From: Delphinus delphis
Lineage: Eukaryota; Chordata; Mammalia; Artiodactyla; Delphinidae
Direction of reading: 5' to 3'
DNA: 64,000 bases
Assembly: GCF_949987515.2 (NCBI RefSeq)
Contig: NC_082703.1
Span: 7,712,680-7,776,679, forward strand
A model generated the notes under the pieces. It did no database searches and was not told where the DNA came from. It was given only the letters and a program-made list of their open reading frames with translations. Of this stretch, positions 23,000-35,392 are shown one piece after another; the stretch's first letter is position 1; each line of letters opens with the position of its first letter. The position numbers and the translations under genes are program-made.

Positions 23000-23314
23000 G
23001 GTGTCGCTCAGCCAGGAGACTCTTAAACACAGCTTGCTACCAACCATTATTTATGCTCCTCTTCTGAGCGGCACCTAATAACTGCTAATTAAGTCTTTTG
23101 TAGCCTGACTCTGAACTAATTAGGGTTAATTGAGCCTGCTTGTACATTAGCTATTCTAACTCTTTTCCTGATAATCAGGATTTTGGAGCACATTGAATAT
23201 TTAGTTAATTTGTGAGCTTAGATTTCCTTCCACTGGACATTCTGCTGCAGGCCTTTGTCATCTCTTAATGGGCACAGTGAGTCACTCTTTGCTTGATTTG
23301 CACCTTGCTTTATG

Positions 23315-23316
<2 letters not shown>
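23000..23316. promoter_or_regulatory. Candidate conserved noncoding element (homeodomain-site rich)
   Basis: The stretch is non-repetitive and unusually dense in TAATTA-type cores: CTAATTAAG (23085-23093), CTAATTAG (23116-23123), GTTAATTG (23125-23132) and AGTTAATTT (23203-23211). Such clusters occur in developmental enhancers in gene deserts. The element call is inference, because conservation cannot be judged from one sequence. Confidence 0.3.
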
Positions 23317-23362
<46 letters not shown>

Positions 23363-23377
23363 ATGTGTGTGTGTGTA
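23317..23377. repeat. (GT)n microsatellite
   Basis: A GT array of about 30 units with a GGATG interruption near its right end. It directly abuts the homeodomain-site-rich stretch. Confidence 0.95.
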
Positions 23378-24324
23378 TAAACAGCCAAGGGGTGTGATAG
23401 AGGAATGACGAGCAACGAGGTTGGTGTCATGTTATTTCAGCTTTGATTTTTAATCATTAAACAGAATCACTAAGGGATATATCTTCTCAGAGAAGAAGAA
23501 TGGAGTTTTTGAGGTTCTGTGTTTGTGGTCCATAAATATGACTTTTTTTAGTTTTTCTTCCTAGTCCTACTCATTGGTTAGATGGCTATGTCTTTGAACT
23601 GATTCTGGAGTGTCATGTACCTGTCATTGAGGGACCAGGTTACATATTATTATTGTTATCATCACTATTATTACTTTAAGCATGAATATTTGATTTGTAT
23701 TAATAGCCTCTATGAGAGTCATTTCACATTCTTTCAGACCATTGAAAATCCAATCTGTTTTTGAAACTTCAATAAAAGATTTGATCATTTAGCTTGGAAT
23801 CCCATCCAATTGTTCAGCCATCTTTATCATAAAAACAATTCTACATAAAAACAAGTTTTAAAACATGTTTACTCTTTAGTTTTTCATAGCTGTTCTTCCA
23901 AGGAAATTAAGTTGAACAACGAGAACTGAAAGATAATTTTAACATCAATTAACAACCTGTCTAATATCACCAAGGTGACTGGTTATTCAACAATTTCTTT
24001 ATATATGTTAGCTGATGAGCCGGAATTTAAAGCAAATAATCTGGTCACAACAAAGATTAAACTAGTATTTCTTTGATGAACCTCAGACGGGACGATAGAG
24101 AGAGGTCATTCTTGAAGCAAGGAACCCACCTTATGTGTCTTTCACATCTAATATATACTAAGAAGTGTCTGTTGAATAATGGGTAACTGAATGAATGAGT
24201 TAGGGAATGAATGTGTCTGAATAAGGCAGTACATGATACAGTTACCTTCTCTATTTATGTGCACAATCGAGATGTTTATGTTATGCAATTCCTTAATTCC
24301 ATACTTTTGTTAGGTTAGCAGTTG
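23378..24324. other. Unannotated AT-rich sequence
   Basis: No repeat family, exon or RNA gene was recognised across this roughly 0.95 kb. Confidence 0.4.
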
Positions 24325-24450
24325 AAAAGACCTTAGCGATTATTCATTTTAACCTCTCCCTTTACAGATGATAAAGCTAAGGATGATAGAGGTCAAGTAA
24401 TGGACCCAAGTTTGCTCACAATTAAATAATGGTAAAGCCGAAATCTGAAC
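24325..24450 (-). mobile_element. Ancient SINE/LINE scrap (MIR or L3-like), antisense
   Basis: CCCTTTACAGATGATAAAGC, then GTCAAGTAATGGACCCAAGT and GAAATCTGAACTCAGG, follows the 'cattttacagatgaggaaactgagg' pattern of old mammalian repeats. Family assignment is uncertain. Confidence 0.5.
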
Positions 24451-26689
24451 TCAGGGGCAAAGTCAGCCTCCTGCAGGTGGGTTTCATTGTGAACGGAAAT
24501 TCTGAGAACTGATATTGTCTGTGTCTAGTCATCAGCTAGAAGCTCCTTTACCTTCAGAAATATGACCAAGCCAGTTACAAAGGCCTGAATTCCAACCTTC
24601 CATCTCTGCACTGAAGTCCACAGAGCATTATGTAGCAGCAGCCCATTTAACAGCAGGGCTGTTTTAATTTATGAAATTTGCATAAATGTAAATTTACATA
24701 AATTAAAATGTACACATTTACATAAATGTCCAAAGAAAAGTGTTTATTACAAACCTTTTAATTTACAATTGAAAGCTCCCCTTAAAAACATACCCAAATA
24801 AAATAACGAATTATCTATATATAGATGAGCCCATACATGTAAACGCTCAAAGAAGTCTTGTATATAAATGGGAATATATAACTCTACAAGCAAAGACTAT
24901 GCACAGTTTTGGTTCCATTTTAATTGGATTCAAAATTAATCAATAAAAGTAATACTTAATATACATTTCCATTAAGCTCTCAAAAATCTTGTTTCAATAA
25001 TTTCAAACCAATGTTTATTTTACATGCATTAAAAAAGTACTGCCAACAATTGGCTGTGCATTGAAATAATATCTAATTACTGCAGTAGGTAGGGGAACTA
25101 ACAGAATCTGTAATTGTGGCCTAAAAATCTGCAGTTAAAGCATGCATGCTGCTGTTAAGATTTATTACCATACTAATCAAGTTTATTTCATAATGGGAAT
25201 TTTATGATTCAGGAAAACAACTCTGATGGCTGAAAACAAGCTAAATGGATTGTCCAAAGTGTTGTTCCAGAGAACGATGTGATACTGTATTGCAGTGTTT
25301 CCCAGGGACTTCCTCCATTTCTTTTCCTCATAGTTCCTTGTGTTCTAATGCTATTAATATTGCAGGCAATTCTTGAGTTTTCTGGTATGATTACTATAAC
25401 AGGTAATTCTTAGAGGAAAGGGGAATGCAGAGTACTGATAATTAGAATTAATCAAACTATAAAAGGATTCACTACTTGTTTCATCTACATCGAACCATTG
25501 TCTCCATTGTGCCCAGAATTTAATTTACAGAGACTGACTTTAATTTCTAGAGGTGATGGCACAGAGAGGTCAATGCCATTTAAAGAACCGTTATTACTCA
25601 CAGTTCCCAAGAAACAGGGGCATGCCACACCATGCAGGTCTACATGGAGAAGCCCCCAGGTTGGTCAGGAGGCAGAAGGAATGAAGGACAAAGTGTGGCC
25701 AGAGCCTTACTGTGGTTTCCTTGGGAAGGAATGGACGAGGTTGGCAAATTTGAGCACGTTTAGGATTGAACAGTTTAAATAATTTCAGCAGGTTCTGGGC
25801 TACAGGGGTGGTCTCTAGTTATCCAGTACCCGATCCTGGGGTGATTTAGGGGAGGGGAAATATTGACTTGGTACATTAGAGTTAGATAAAGGAGGTGGTT
25901 CGGCTGCATGGGCTTTGGATCTGTTGGTTTGCATTTGAAAGCTGTGCTCACCGGAGAATCATTTTCTCTCTTGGAATTAGGTAACCCTGGGAGGGACAAT
26001 CTCTCCCCAGCTAGCAAGGTACCAAGATGTCAAAGCATTATAAAATACATAAAACAAAAAACATGATTAAAACAACCATCTCTTAAGCTTTCTCTCTATT
26101 CTTCTTGGTCTATACAACTTCAAGAGGAAAGACTGGTCGAGGGAGGAACTTTTAAACTGAAATGAGGAAAAATTAGGGGTTTTATCGGGTGTCATACATA
26201 AAAAGATTATGTTCACATTTGACTATGTTGTGAATGTGTTTCCAACCATTTGCAAAAACATTAGGGAATTGGTTATACATATAATGAACATCACGCAGAT
26301 GTGTGTTACCATTTGCTAGTATTTAAAGCTGCTATGGGTTTATATGCAAACCACTACTTAATATATCTTCTGTACAACCTTCTTTCCCTTCAAAAACACA
26401 GTCTCACACAAACACACAGGCACACACCCCAGAAGGAAGAATAATTTGGAAATCCTATATGTAAATAAGTCCTAGATTTAATAACTGGGAATAGGCATGA
26501 ATTAACTCTAGATTATTTTGCTGAGTCCTTGGACTCTGCATTTGAGGGACTGAAATCATATCTTCACATTCCATGATCTAAATATCTAAATATCTATTTC
26601 CTTTTCCTTCTTCCTCTCTTCTTACCTACCTCTTCCCTCTGTCCTGTTTTGTTTTCTGTTATCTTCTTTTAACAAACCCAGTTACTGAG
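24451..26689. other. Unannotated ~2.2 kb; possible old LTR remnant 25600-26020
   Basis: From 24650 to 25330 the DNA is AT-rich and repeat-free to my eye. Between about 25610 and 26020, text such as CCTTGGGAAGGAATGGACGAG and GATCCTGGGGTGATTTAGG gives a faint impression of an old LTR-class repeat that I cannot name. No exon is supported. The frame at 25498-25782 is probably chance. Confidence 0.3.
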
Positions 26690-26900
26690 TTCAAATTACA
26701 GTCAGCTAAGTGCTGGTGATACAAAGATGAAAAGACATGTCAGTATCCTCAAAGAACTCAAGTATCAGTAGAAAAACACTGCTGAAATAGGAATGTACAC
26801 TGGACATTCTAGGAGCTATTTTAAGAAGAGTGTTTGAAAGAGAAAGCATGCAGCAGGGAGATCTACGTGTGTTGGGGACTCAGGGAGATACTCAGAGGAA
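26690..26900 (-). mobile_element. L2 fragment, antisense (weak)
   Basis: GTGCTGGTGATACAAAGATG and CAGTATCCTCAAAGAACTCA parallel antisense L2 ('gctggggatacaaagatgaa ... ctcaaggagctcacag'). Both boundaries are vague. Confidence 0.5.
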
Positions 26901-27484
26901 GAAACTCAAGCTGAGAAGGAACTGTCAACTGAAAAAAAAAAAGCACAACCTAAAAGCTGAGAATTATGTTTTACTCAGTGGACATTCTGAGAACTTCAAA
27001 CCCGGGAGACAGACTCTCAGCTCTGAGGGGCTGCTCCAAAGAGGTAAGAAAGGAACCAGGATATACAGGAGTTTTTGCAACAAACACCAGCTAGTCAGGA
27101 CATCAAGAGATTACTGTTAATTAAAGAAAGCCAGACATCTCAAGCTAAGGAATTTAGTGCTTTTCTAAGTTCAGGAAGATGCAAGAGTCTGGGCTGGGCT
27201 CATTGAAATCATTCCTTTGATATGCACCTTAGCGATCTAGGGCCAGTATCCTGTGCTTTCTCATCCTGAGTCTCCTCGGGGTGCACCATCTGGGTGGCTG
27301 TAATGTGATGGCTTGATGGCTACAACATCCTTTGTTTACATATGGCAGGCAACATTTTTCATTCACAGGACAAACGTCTGAAAGGTAGACAAAGGAAGCA
27401 GACATTCCAAGAACATCGAGAATATGTACTCAGTGGTGAAAGGAAATCTGGTTTCTTTAGGAAACTGGAAGTAGTTGAAACTGA
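26901..27484. other. Unannotated sequence, no gene seen
   Basis: A plus-strand frame (26830-27120, 96 codons) crosses an A-rich stretch and the L2 scrap and has no family resemblance. Nothing else is recognised. Confidence 0.4.
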
Positions 27485-28525
27485 CTGAAGTTCAGGGATT
27501 ATGGGAAGTGGAAAATACAGGTGAAAAATAAAGCAAAGGCCAGATCATGAAAGACCTTTTATGTCAAGCTATAGAGTTTAGATTTCATCCCCTTCCACTC
27601 ACAAATATTGATTAAGAACCTATTCTCAGACACCATTTAAAATATTGGGAATATGGCAGTAAACAAGACATCCAAAGTCCTTACATTCCAGTGCAAACAC
27701 ACAAATGTATAAACTTGTGTCAGATGGTGATACCTGTAAGGGAAAGGATGGAGATGTGAGTGCCATTTTAATAGGGTGATCAAGAGAGCTCCCCAAAGCA
27801 CAAATCTTTTAGCAAGGGTTTAATGAGCTCTGAGGAAGTGGCCTTTGAACAGACCTGAAGTGAGGGGAAAGCCATGAGAATGCTCTAGGCAAAGGCAGGG
27901 ATAAGGCTGGGATACTTGGGACAACTAGGAAAGATCACAAGGCATGAGCTGTGTGAGGGAAGGGGTGGGTGGTAGGAGGAAAGGTTGGAGAAGTGGGCAG
28001 GGTCCCACCTATGTAATCACATAGTTGAGAGGTGAAATTCAATTTCATTCTGTGCTGGGAAGTTTTTGAGAGTTATGACAATAAGTAGCATAATAAGATT
28101 TATGTTTTAAAAAGATACGCTAGATGTTTTATATCTTGGATGGTGGTTTCACAAATACATATATTTATCAAAACTCATCAAAACAGATACAATATCTGTG
28201 TGTTTGATCGTATGTAAATTATATCTCAAAAATATTCTAAAAGATAACTTGTCCTGCTGCATGGAGACTCATGTAGAGCCAGGTAGTGGAGGCAGAAGCT
28301 GGACGGCCAGACTTTTTTCTTAGCATCAACTGAGAGTCATTGAAAACTGGCGAGAGGCAGCATCAGATTTATACTTTTGAAACATAACTTGGACACTTGT
28401 CTGCAGAATGGATTGGAGAACCTGAGAACAGGAAACGTGATTAGGAACACACTGATGCAGTAGTCCAGGTAGGACATGATGAGGGCCAGCGTTAGCACAG
28501 ACAGCAAAAAGAGAAATCACTGCTT
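27485..28525 (-). mobile_element. L2 mosaic, antisense, with an L1 3'-end insertion
   Basis: The plus strand reads antisense L2 in pieces: CCAGATCATGAAAGACCTTT, CTGAGGAAGTGGCCTTTGAA, CCTTACATTCCAGTGC and GCAGTAGTCCAGGTAGGAC. Between about 28131 and 28250, ATCTGTGTGTTTGATCGTA and AATTATATCTCAAAAATATTC look like a plus-strand L1 3' end dropped into the L2. Neither is coding. Confidence 0.55.
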
Positions 28526-28992
28526 CCGCAAAAATGTTCCTATAAAAGGGTTTCATCTTCAAGGAATTCATGGAAAAGACTCTGACAAGTACAGGTTTCT
28601 GGTAACTGACTATACTGCTGAACTGAATGAAGAAGCATTTTCAGACTCTAATGGAAAACTGATGAATTCGTAACAGTGCTAACAAAAGATCAAGATAAAA
28701 AAGAAATTAACGCCATGGGACTGAGTGAACTGATGAGGATGATTATAATTTTTGTGACTTTGTTTGAATAAAAAAAAATCCCACAAGGACTCAGAGGCAA
28801 AAAATATACACATCAATTTTCACTGCAAAGTAAAGGAGTTGTTACAGTGGAGGATACTGGACTGAATGTCAATATTATGACGTAGTATGAGTGTGTTTCG
28901 TGTTTGGTAATTGCAATCATTGTTGCTTCTGTTGTGGTCATCCACTTACAATGCTTGGTGTCAGTTTATTTATCTCTTGTGAATATAAAATA
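28526..28992 (+). pseudogene. Unidentified degenerate coding-like segment (possible retrocopy)
   Basis: A frame ending at 28673 includes DSDKYRFLVTDYTAELNEEA and stops after KLMNS. One frame over, the next bases continue VTVLTKDQDKKEINAMGLSE and stop at 28768. Further on, around 28900-28950, a hydrophobic stretch (LVIAIIVASVVVI) can be read. A GT array and an A-run (29040-29052) follow, as at the end of a retrocopy. I do not recognise the protein, and chance or an L2 continuation remains likely. Confidence 0.2.

Positions 28993-28994
<2 letters not shown>

Positions 28995-29032
<38 letters not shown>
28995..29032. repeat. (GT)n microsatellite
   Basis: A pure GT run of about 19 units after AAAATACA, followed by GAGTTGTG and a 12-A run. 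Confidence 0.95.
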
Positions 29033-29035
<3 letters not shown>

Positions 29036-29052
29036 TTGTGAAAAAAAAAAAA

Positions 29053-30289
29053 GAAAACTACATAGTTAAGTTGCTCTGAAAATGCAGAAGCCCGTGGAAT
29101 CCACCAGTAGACATGGTGGCGAGCAGGCGCTTTCCCATGGGCCAAGCACGTCAGAAGGAAGGAGGAACAGCAGAAGAAGCAGGTGAGAAAGAGGAAAGAA
29201 AGAAGGGGGCTTGTTTGTTTTTACTGAAGAGCTCAAAGTTTAGCTCAGGAATCCTCCATGGAGGCTGACGTGAGGTACAGTGAGGGAGAGAGTGGTGACA
29301 TCCCAGCCGAAGTCACCCCTGACCCACTCGTATTTTCATACTCTTCCTCTTTCTCCACACTCCCCCAGAAGCTTTCTTTTATACAGCAAAGTAGCGGATG
29401 CATTTTAGGCATTCAATAAATAGTTGTTTAATGTATTTTTTGACTAAGTCAAACCATTTTGGGGGAAGGAAAATTATCAACTGTAGGGTGATAAACGGGT
29501 GTTAAATTGGTGTCAATGTGTTATACAGCAGTAGAACATTAGTACAAGCTTATACGAAATAATTCTCCATGCTGAGGCTCAGAGAGTTGAAGCAACACAC
29601 CCAGCCTCTCAATGCTGGTCAGTGGAGCAGCAAGGATTGCAACCCAAGTGTGCCTGACTCCACCCCCGCCCTTCCCGCAGTGCAGGCAGGGAAACACTGT
29701 GTCAGCAGTAAGTTAAGGTAAGGTGGTACCCGGGGCAGAGCTGAGGCTCAGCACCCTCATCATAAGCCTTTGTTTTCACCTGAGCTGTGCTACCTCTGCT
29801 CCAAGCTACAACACAGAGCCAGCATCCTCCTCAGCCTCCAGCTGATTCCAGGGAGGGGGTGAACACTCTTCTCTTGTACCAATTAATCTTTGACCACTAA
29901 GACTGCCTAACAAAGGTAGGAAGGGTGAAACTGACTCTTGATTTTTAGGAACTGAGCTGAGACCCCTGATTTATTTCTCCTTGTTTGTGAAACAGCAGCT
30001 AATGACTTTGGTTCACTACCCGCCTGGACTAGACTCAGGGGAAGTTGCGTGGGTGGAATCACAGGAGAACACAGTTAGGGCCTGAGCCAACACACTTTTC
30101 TGTCTTGGCTGTAATTCATCTTCCCTCAGGTTCAAAAGGCTTGGGAAGCCAGAGAAACATTTACTGTGGTCTTATTAAAAGGTGTCAATATCTTAATGAC
30201 TGTGCATGAACAAGTATATATTTCAGTACTTCCTATTCTCCAGATATAACAATAAATATTCCCTTTGTGTCAACAACAATACAGTACTA
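29053..30289. other. Unannotated ~1.2 kb with MIR/L2 scraps
   Basis: GGCATTCAATAAATAGTTG (29408-29426) looks like the end of an L2 or MIR. 29550-29670 (GAGGCTCAGAGAGTTGAAGC, CACCCAGCCTCTCAATGC) looks like antisense MIR. No exon or RNA gene is supported. Confidence 0.45.
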
Positions 30290-30405
30290 AAAATCTCTGG
30301 TCCTTAGATTCCTTATCTTTAGAATGAATATAGAAACGGAAATATTGTAAAGATCAAATGTGATAATGGACGTGAAAGTGCATTAAATACCAGGATGAGA
30401 TTAGG
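30290..30405 (+). mobile_element. MIR 3' half, decayed
   Basis: TAGATTCCTTATCTTTAGAA, then ATCAAATGTGATAATGGACG and AAAGTGCATTAAATACC, fits the MIR 3' half ('ctgtaaaatgggg...gattaaatgag'). Confidence 0.5.
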
Positions 30406-32559
30406 CTCAAGGCAGTTGTCTATAAAAAGCAAGAAATTTTAAGTGTTTGAAACTTTAAGACGGTAGAAACTGCTAAAGATGAATGGTCAGAAGCTGATTC
30501 TATTTTCTATGTGTTAAGTCTCTTTATCTCTCTTTTTTCCGCTGAAATAGGATGTTCCATTTTAACATCTTAAATCCATTCTTACATCACCTTGAGAAAC
30601 CCTAGCTTATGTGTTAAGTACTCTCAGTTACACCCAATCCCATGCTCCCAATCTCTTAGAGACAAAGGTGGTATTAATTACAGCTGAGTATACACCTTTC
30701 TTACTGTTGAATAGTCCTGCCTGGTATAAATGGGGTTGTACTGGTACCAGCTCTATCAGACCCATATACTAGGCTACAGAAAACTGCCAAATAAGATGCT
30801 GAAATCGGTAGGGAAAAGAAATGGAATTTTTCAGCTCCTGAAAGGGAATTACCCTCAATGGTTAGTGAGAAAGAAAGAAGAAAAATTACAGAGGGAGTGT
30901 TACAGAGTTACTTACAACACATTTTTATGCATTGGACAACAGCAAGAGATCTGTCAGTGCTGAGCAGCACTATGGTTTGCCAGAGCTATAAAAAGGTTAT
31001 GCAAACAGTAACCCAAAAGGAATAGAAACATATTAGAATTTATAGGCCTAAATTGCTCACTATGTAAATGAAGCTTTCAAATATATATGGTTTATGGAAA
31101 TTAATGTCTTATATTTATTACTCAGCTCCAATATTAAAATTGGAACCACACTGATTAGGTAACATTACACATCAATTCCCATAGAGAGAAATAATAATAA
31201 TACATCAAAGTACAAATGCTCTGATTAAACAAGTTGATATATAAGCAGAAAAAAGATGTGTGTTTTTCTTGACTGCTGTTTCTGAATGCTAGTCAGTTTT
31301 CTCCTCATTCTTCCTGAAACAATGGACTGAAAGTAAACAGACAAGTTGGTTATGACGCTTCCTATTTCAGTAAACACACAGGGAGGAAAGGTGGAAGAGA
31401 AAGAGCTGGGCTCCTTTCCTGAAAGTTAAATATCAAATCATGTGCAGCTTGTATTGCTAAATATGGTGACCCTTCAAGCGCTACAATCAATGTAGCATTT
31501 AGCCAAAGACAAGACTGGAAAACAATATCACTGGAACATCCTTTAATTCAAGTCTCTCAGTTTCCTTTAGTTCCTCCAGACAGGGCAGGAGAGTTATAAA
31601 GCAGAAGGATAATATAAAAGGATTGACACTTTCAATATTTAATTCAGCCAGATGTGCTAACGACCTATGAAAACTGTTAGAATCCTGGGTGTCCAAAAGC
31701 ATTTGAACAGTTTATTCCTCTGTGGGGAGAAAAGATTTTTACTAAAAAATGATAGAATGAAAGTAAATTTAAATCTCAGTGCATTTCAATGTGCCATGGG
31801 AGGAAGGAGAAATTTCTAGAAATGTGTCTTCAAGGCTTTCCATAAGAGGAGCCTTGAGCATAAACAATGCTTGTAGAAATAAATACTATTTGCCTAAATG
31901 ATTTGGGACTAGGTTTCCTTTTATGAATAGGTAAAGTGTCCCTGTTAGAGAAAGGACCAATAGATAAAACACATTTTAAAACAGACAAATATTTCAATTG
32001 ACAAAAGTGATTTCCTTTATCATTTTCCTTCCAGAGCTACCCCAAGTATCTCATTTACAAAGCAAATCATAGTTGCTCACAGGCTAGCTGATGGGGAAGT
32101 TTTTTCCACTTCATTAAAGAAGGATGTGGAGACTTCACTAAAAGAGACTCAAAGTAGCTTCAGTATTTCATAGCAAAGTTACTTTTTTTTCATCATATTA
32201 TTCTTTTACTGAGGTCAGTATAATGACCGTATTCATCCCTAGTGTTGGGATGACTTAGTTTTCATGGAGAAATCTGGTCTCGTGGCAATTACAACTGCAA
32301 ACATTGGTTGATATGCCAAGGGTTGGACCCCTCAGATTTCACTTAAACATCTGCAGTGTTAAGGTACAGTCAGACCTGTAAAAAGAAATACTGGAAACTG
32401 CTGTCTAATTAGCATGTGCTGTATTGATAAATAAGGTCTGAGAGCTTCAGAACATCACCACTGCATCTAGAGATGGCCAAGTAAGGCAAGCATGTGCATG
32501 GCACCAGTCTCACCAGTCTTTGAATTTACTGTGGTGTCAATGTTTTAATGGCTCTGACA
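30406..32559. other. Unannotated ~2.15 kb, the cleanest repeat-free stretch
   Basis: I recognise no transposon, exon or RNA gene. Frames are short and unsupported (for example 30730-30963 and 31499-31702). Base composition is evenly AT-rich without a CpG cluster. It could hold conserved regulatory DNA, but nothing specific can be shown from the sequence alone. Confidence 0.45.
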
Positions 32560-33183
32560 TCATCCTGTATACCAGTGACTCGATGTCTCCATTTTTAGAA
32601 TGGGTGGTCTGGGAATTACACGCAGGGTCTTGTGACAGATGCTTCAGAGGACACCAAGGTGAAGGAGATGTGAGGCCTGCCTTTGAGGAGGCATGTAGTG
32701 AAGACAGGACAGATAAATAATGACCTTGTTATATTCTCATTAATGTTAGTGTCATAAAAGAGATACAATGAGAGTTCAGATAAGTCACCAAGAGGCACTG
32801 CCACTAGGTTGAACAGCATAGCCTAAGGTTGGAGTTAGAAAGAGCCCTGATGTTAGCCAGCACCAGAGAATGGACTGTGCCTGGACCCACTGCTGAGTAT
32901 CCCCACTCCAGGCCCAAAAGGCTCAGTCACCACTCAGTCTTGGGTAACCTCTCACTCGGGTCCCTGATATCTGTTATGGGAATATGACTTAACCTCACAT
33001 GTTTGCCTTTATTCCCAGACGAACTTTCCATTCTGCTCTTTGGTACCAGCCATAAACTCATTTCACTTTTTGGTGTTATTATTCCTTTTCCCACAGCTAG
33101 TGTTTTCTGAGTAAGGGGAAGGCTTCAGGATGAAACCAGCATGGCATCTCACCCTTGAAGGACAGATAGATTTTGGTCATGTA
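32560..33183 (-). mobile_element. L2-like fragments, antisense (weak)
   Basis: GAGGCCTGCCTTTGAGGAGG and ACAGATAAATAATGACCTTG follow antisense L2 text, and the same L2 seems to run on to the L1 insertion at 33202. The middle part (32830-33110) is not recognised. Confidence 0.4.
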
Positions 33184-33664
33184 GAAATCAGTATGAAGGG
33201 ATGCACCACGATGTTCATAGCAGCACTATTCACAAGAGCCAAGACATGGAAGCAACCCAAGTGTCCATCAACAGATGAATGGATAAAGATGATGTGGTAT
33301 ATGTACACAACGAAATATTACTCAGCCATAAAAAAGAATAAAATATTGCCATTTGCAGCAGCATGGATGGACCTAGAGATTATCATACTAAAGTGAAGTA
33401 AATCAGAGAGAGAAAGACAAATATTATATCACTTATTTGTGAAATCTAAAAAATAACACAAATGAAATTACTTACGAAACAGAAACAGACTCATAGACAT
33501 AGAAAATAAACTTATGGTTACCAAAGGTGAAAAGAGGGGGAGGGATAAATTAGGAGTATGGGATTAACAGATACGAACTATTATACATAACATAGGTAAG
33601 CAACAAGGATTTACTGTATAGCACAGGGAACAATATTCAGTAGCCTATAACAGAAAAGAATCTG

Positions 33665-33700
<36 letters not shown>

Positions 33701-33803
33701 GAATCACTTTGCTATACAACTGAAACTAACACAATATTGTAAACCAACTATAGTTCAATTTTTTTAAATTAATTTTTAAAAAAAGGAAATCAGTATGAAG
33801 GGA
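33184..33803 (+). mobile_element. LINE-1, 5'-truncated, with exact 18-bp TSD
   Basis: GAAATCAGTATGAAGGGA occurs exactly at 33184-33201 and 33786-33803. Between them lie 584 bp of L1: the ORF2 C-terminus (YYSAIKKNKILPFAAAWMDL in frame from the left flank), a 3' UTR with TTATGGTTACCAAAGG, an AT array (33668-33699), and an A-rich end. The exact duplication marks a young insertion for this window. It interrupts an antisense L2. It cannot move, because only the last part of ORF2 remains. Confidence 0.95.
33668..33699. repeat. (AT)n within L1 3' UTR
   Basis: A pure AT run of about 16 units lies between GAAAAGAATCTGAA and CTGAATCACTTTGC, at the usual variable site of this L1 3' UTR. Confidence 0.9.
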
Positions 33804-34250
33804 AGAGGGCCTTTCTTACAGAAGGAACATCAAGAACCAAGACAGCAAAGGGGAAGGCATATATGTTAAGTTGTTTTCCAGTTTGGCTGGAGCACAAGGG
33901 ACATAAAGGAGACAGGTGGGAGGGAACATTTTAATTTTAACTGTCATGTAAAGGTTAACATGGGAGATTTCAAACATCTGAGGTGTAAGGACTTAATTTT
34001 ATTGTTAATGGGAAAACAGGAAAGATATCTGAACCAGAGATCACAAGACCAGACCTGCTCTTTGGGAAGAGTTATTTGGTAGCTATGTATGAAATGCCTT
34101 AAAGGACAAGGAGAGAGAGAAACAAACAGAACTGGATAGCAAGTGATTACAACAGTTCCTGAAATACTATGCTGATCTAAACCAGGACCACAGGTAGATG
34201 AAGAAGGGACTCATTATCATTGCCTCAAGGGAGGTGCAGCTGGGCCAGGT
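33804..34250 (-). mobile_element. L2 fragment, antisense, right of the L1
   Basis: CTTACAGAAGGAACATCAAG and CAAGTGATTACAACAGTTCC parallel antisense L2. It continues the host of the L1 at 33202. Decay is heavy and the boundaries are approximate. Confidence 0.5.
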
Positions 34251-35392
34251 GGCAGAGGCAGCCTACATCTTGGCTTTTGTTTCCAATAGCCTAGCCCTAT
34301 AGACTACCTGACAATTTGTAGGAAGTAAATGGGATGGGAAAGCAGGGTAAGACGAAGCAAGAGGGAGAGAGATACTTCTCCAGACTGTGAAAGGTGTTCC
34401 CCTGGAAGAGAGACAGAGGCCTGTGGTCACGGGGTTGTGGGACCAGAGCCCCAGAGAGGGCTGGCAGCAAAGTCCAAGATGAATGAGCATTCAGGTACTG
34501 GCGTCTCCAGCCTCATAAGACTCTTTCCTCCCATGCATGGTGGAAACGATCTAAAGGCACCATGCAAACAGGGAAGAGATATATTTCATCACCACAGATA
34601 TCTAATAAGTGAAGGCTCCCTCCAGCATCCCTTCATCATGGATGCCTTGGAATTGCATATGGCATGACCATAGGAGCAGGATAGGGGGAAATCCCAGGCA
34701 TACTAACCTGAATTTCTTGTCAACACATGAGGAACAGGACTCAAGACAGAAATTAAATGGATTCAAAGGAAATAAAAAGTGCTCTATTTCTTACCCACCT
34801 AGATTTGTATACTGAAATTCATATGCTCTAAACATCTATATACTGATATTTAGTATTCTGGGCATATAGCACAGCAGGCTATACTCAATAAACAGGGGTA
34901 CATAAATGTAAGTGGATGAGATTTAAATCAAATTTACAAATATATTTGCCCTATAGTACATAATAACACAACTGTTTGTATGTATTTTTACTACTGATGA
35001 TTGCCTACATTTTTCTCCAAATACTTGATTTCTTTGTCTTGAAAATCAAATTACCAGACCACATACAAATAAAATCCTGTTTGCTCATCTGAAAGTTCCT
35101 GAATTTCTTGTTTGTTTCTCTTTCCTTTTTTTAACTCAAGGTAAGCCTAATACTGTTTATAGATTTTAAATCCCAAGAGATAACAATTGGTTGTATTTAC
35201 TTATGACATTAGCTGTGACAAAAATGGAATGACTCTGCAAAAATGAAATTTAATTATGGCTTTAACAACAACAAATATCTAGTTTTAAAAATCACGTAAT
35301 CACTTGCTTTCCTTGCCATACTTTGCATTTTTTATTAGTGGTTTGCATCAGTTTACATCAGAATTGAGTACATCTGCTGGCAGAACCTGACC
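34251..35392. other. Unannotated ~1.1 kb, no gene seen
   Basis: Overlapping frames on both strands near 34263-34667 share no resemblance to known proteins. No transposon edge is recognised. Confidence 0.4.

Noticed and set aside
29521..29560. GTTATACAGCAGTAGAACATT resembling the end of an MLT1 LTR
   Set aside because: The match is short and no upstream LTR text supports it.
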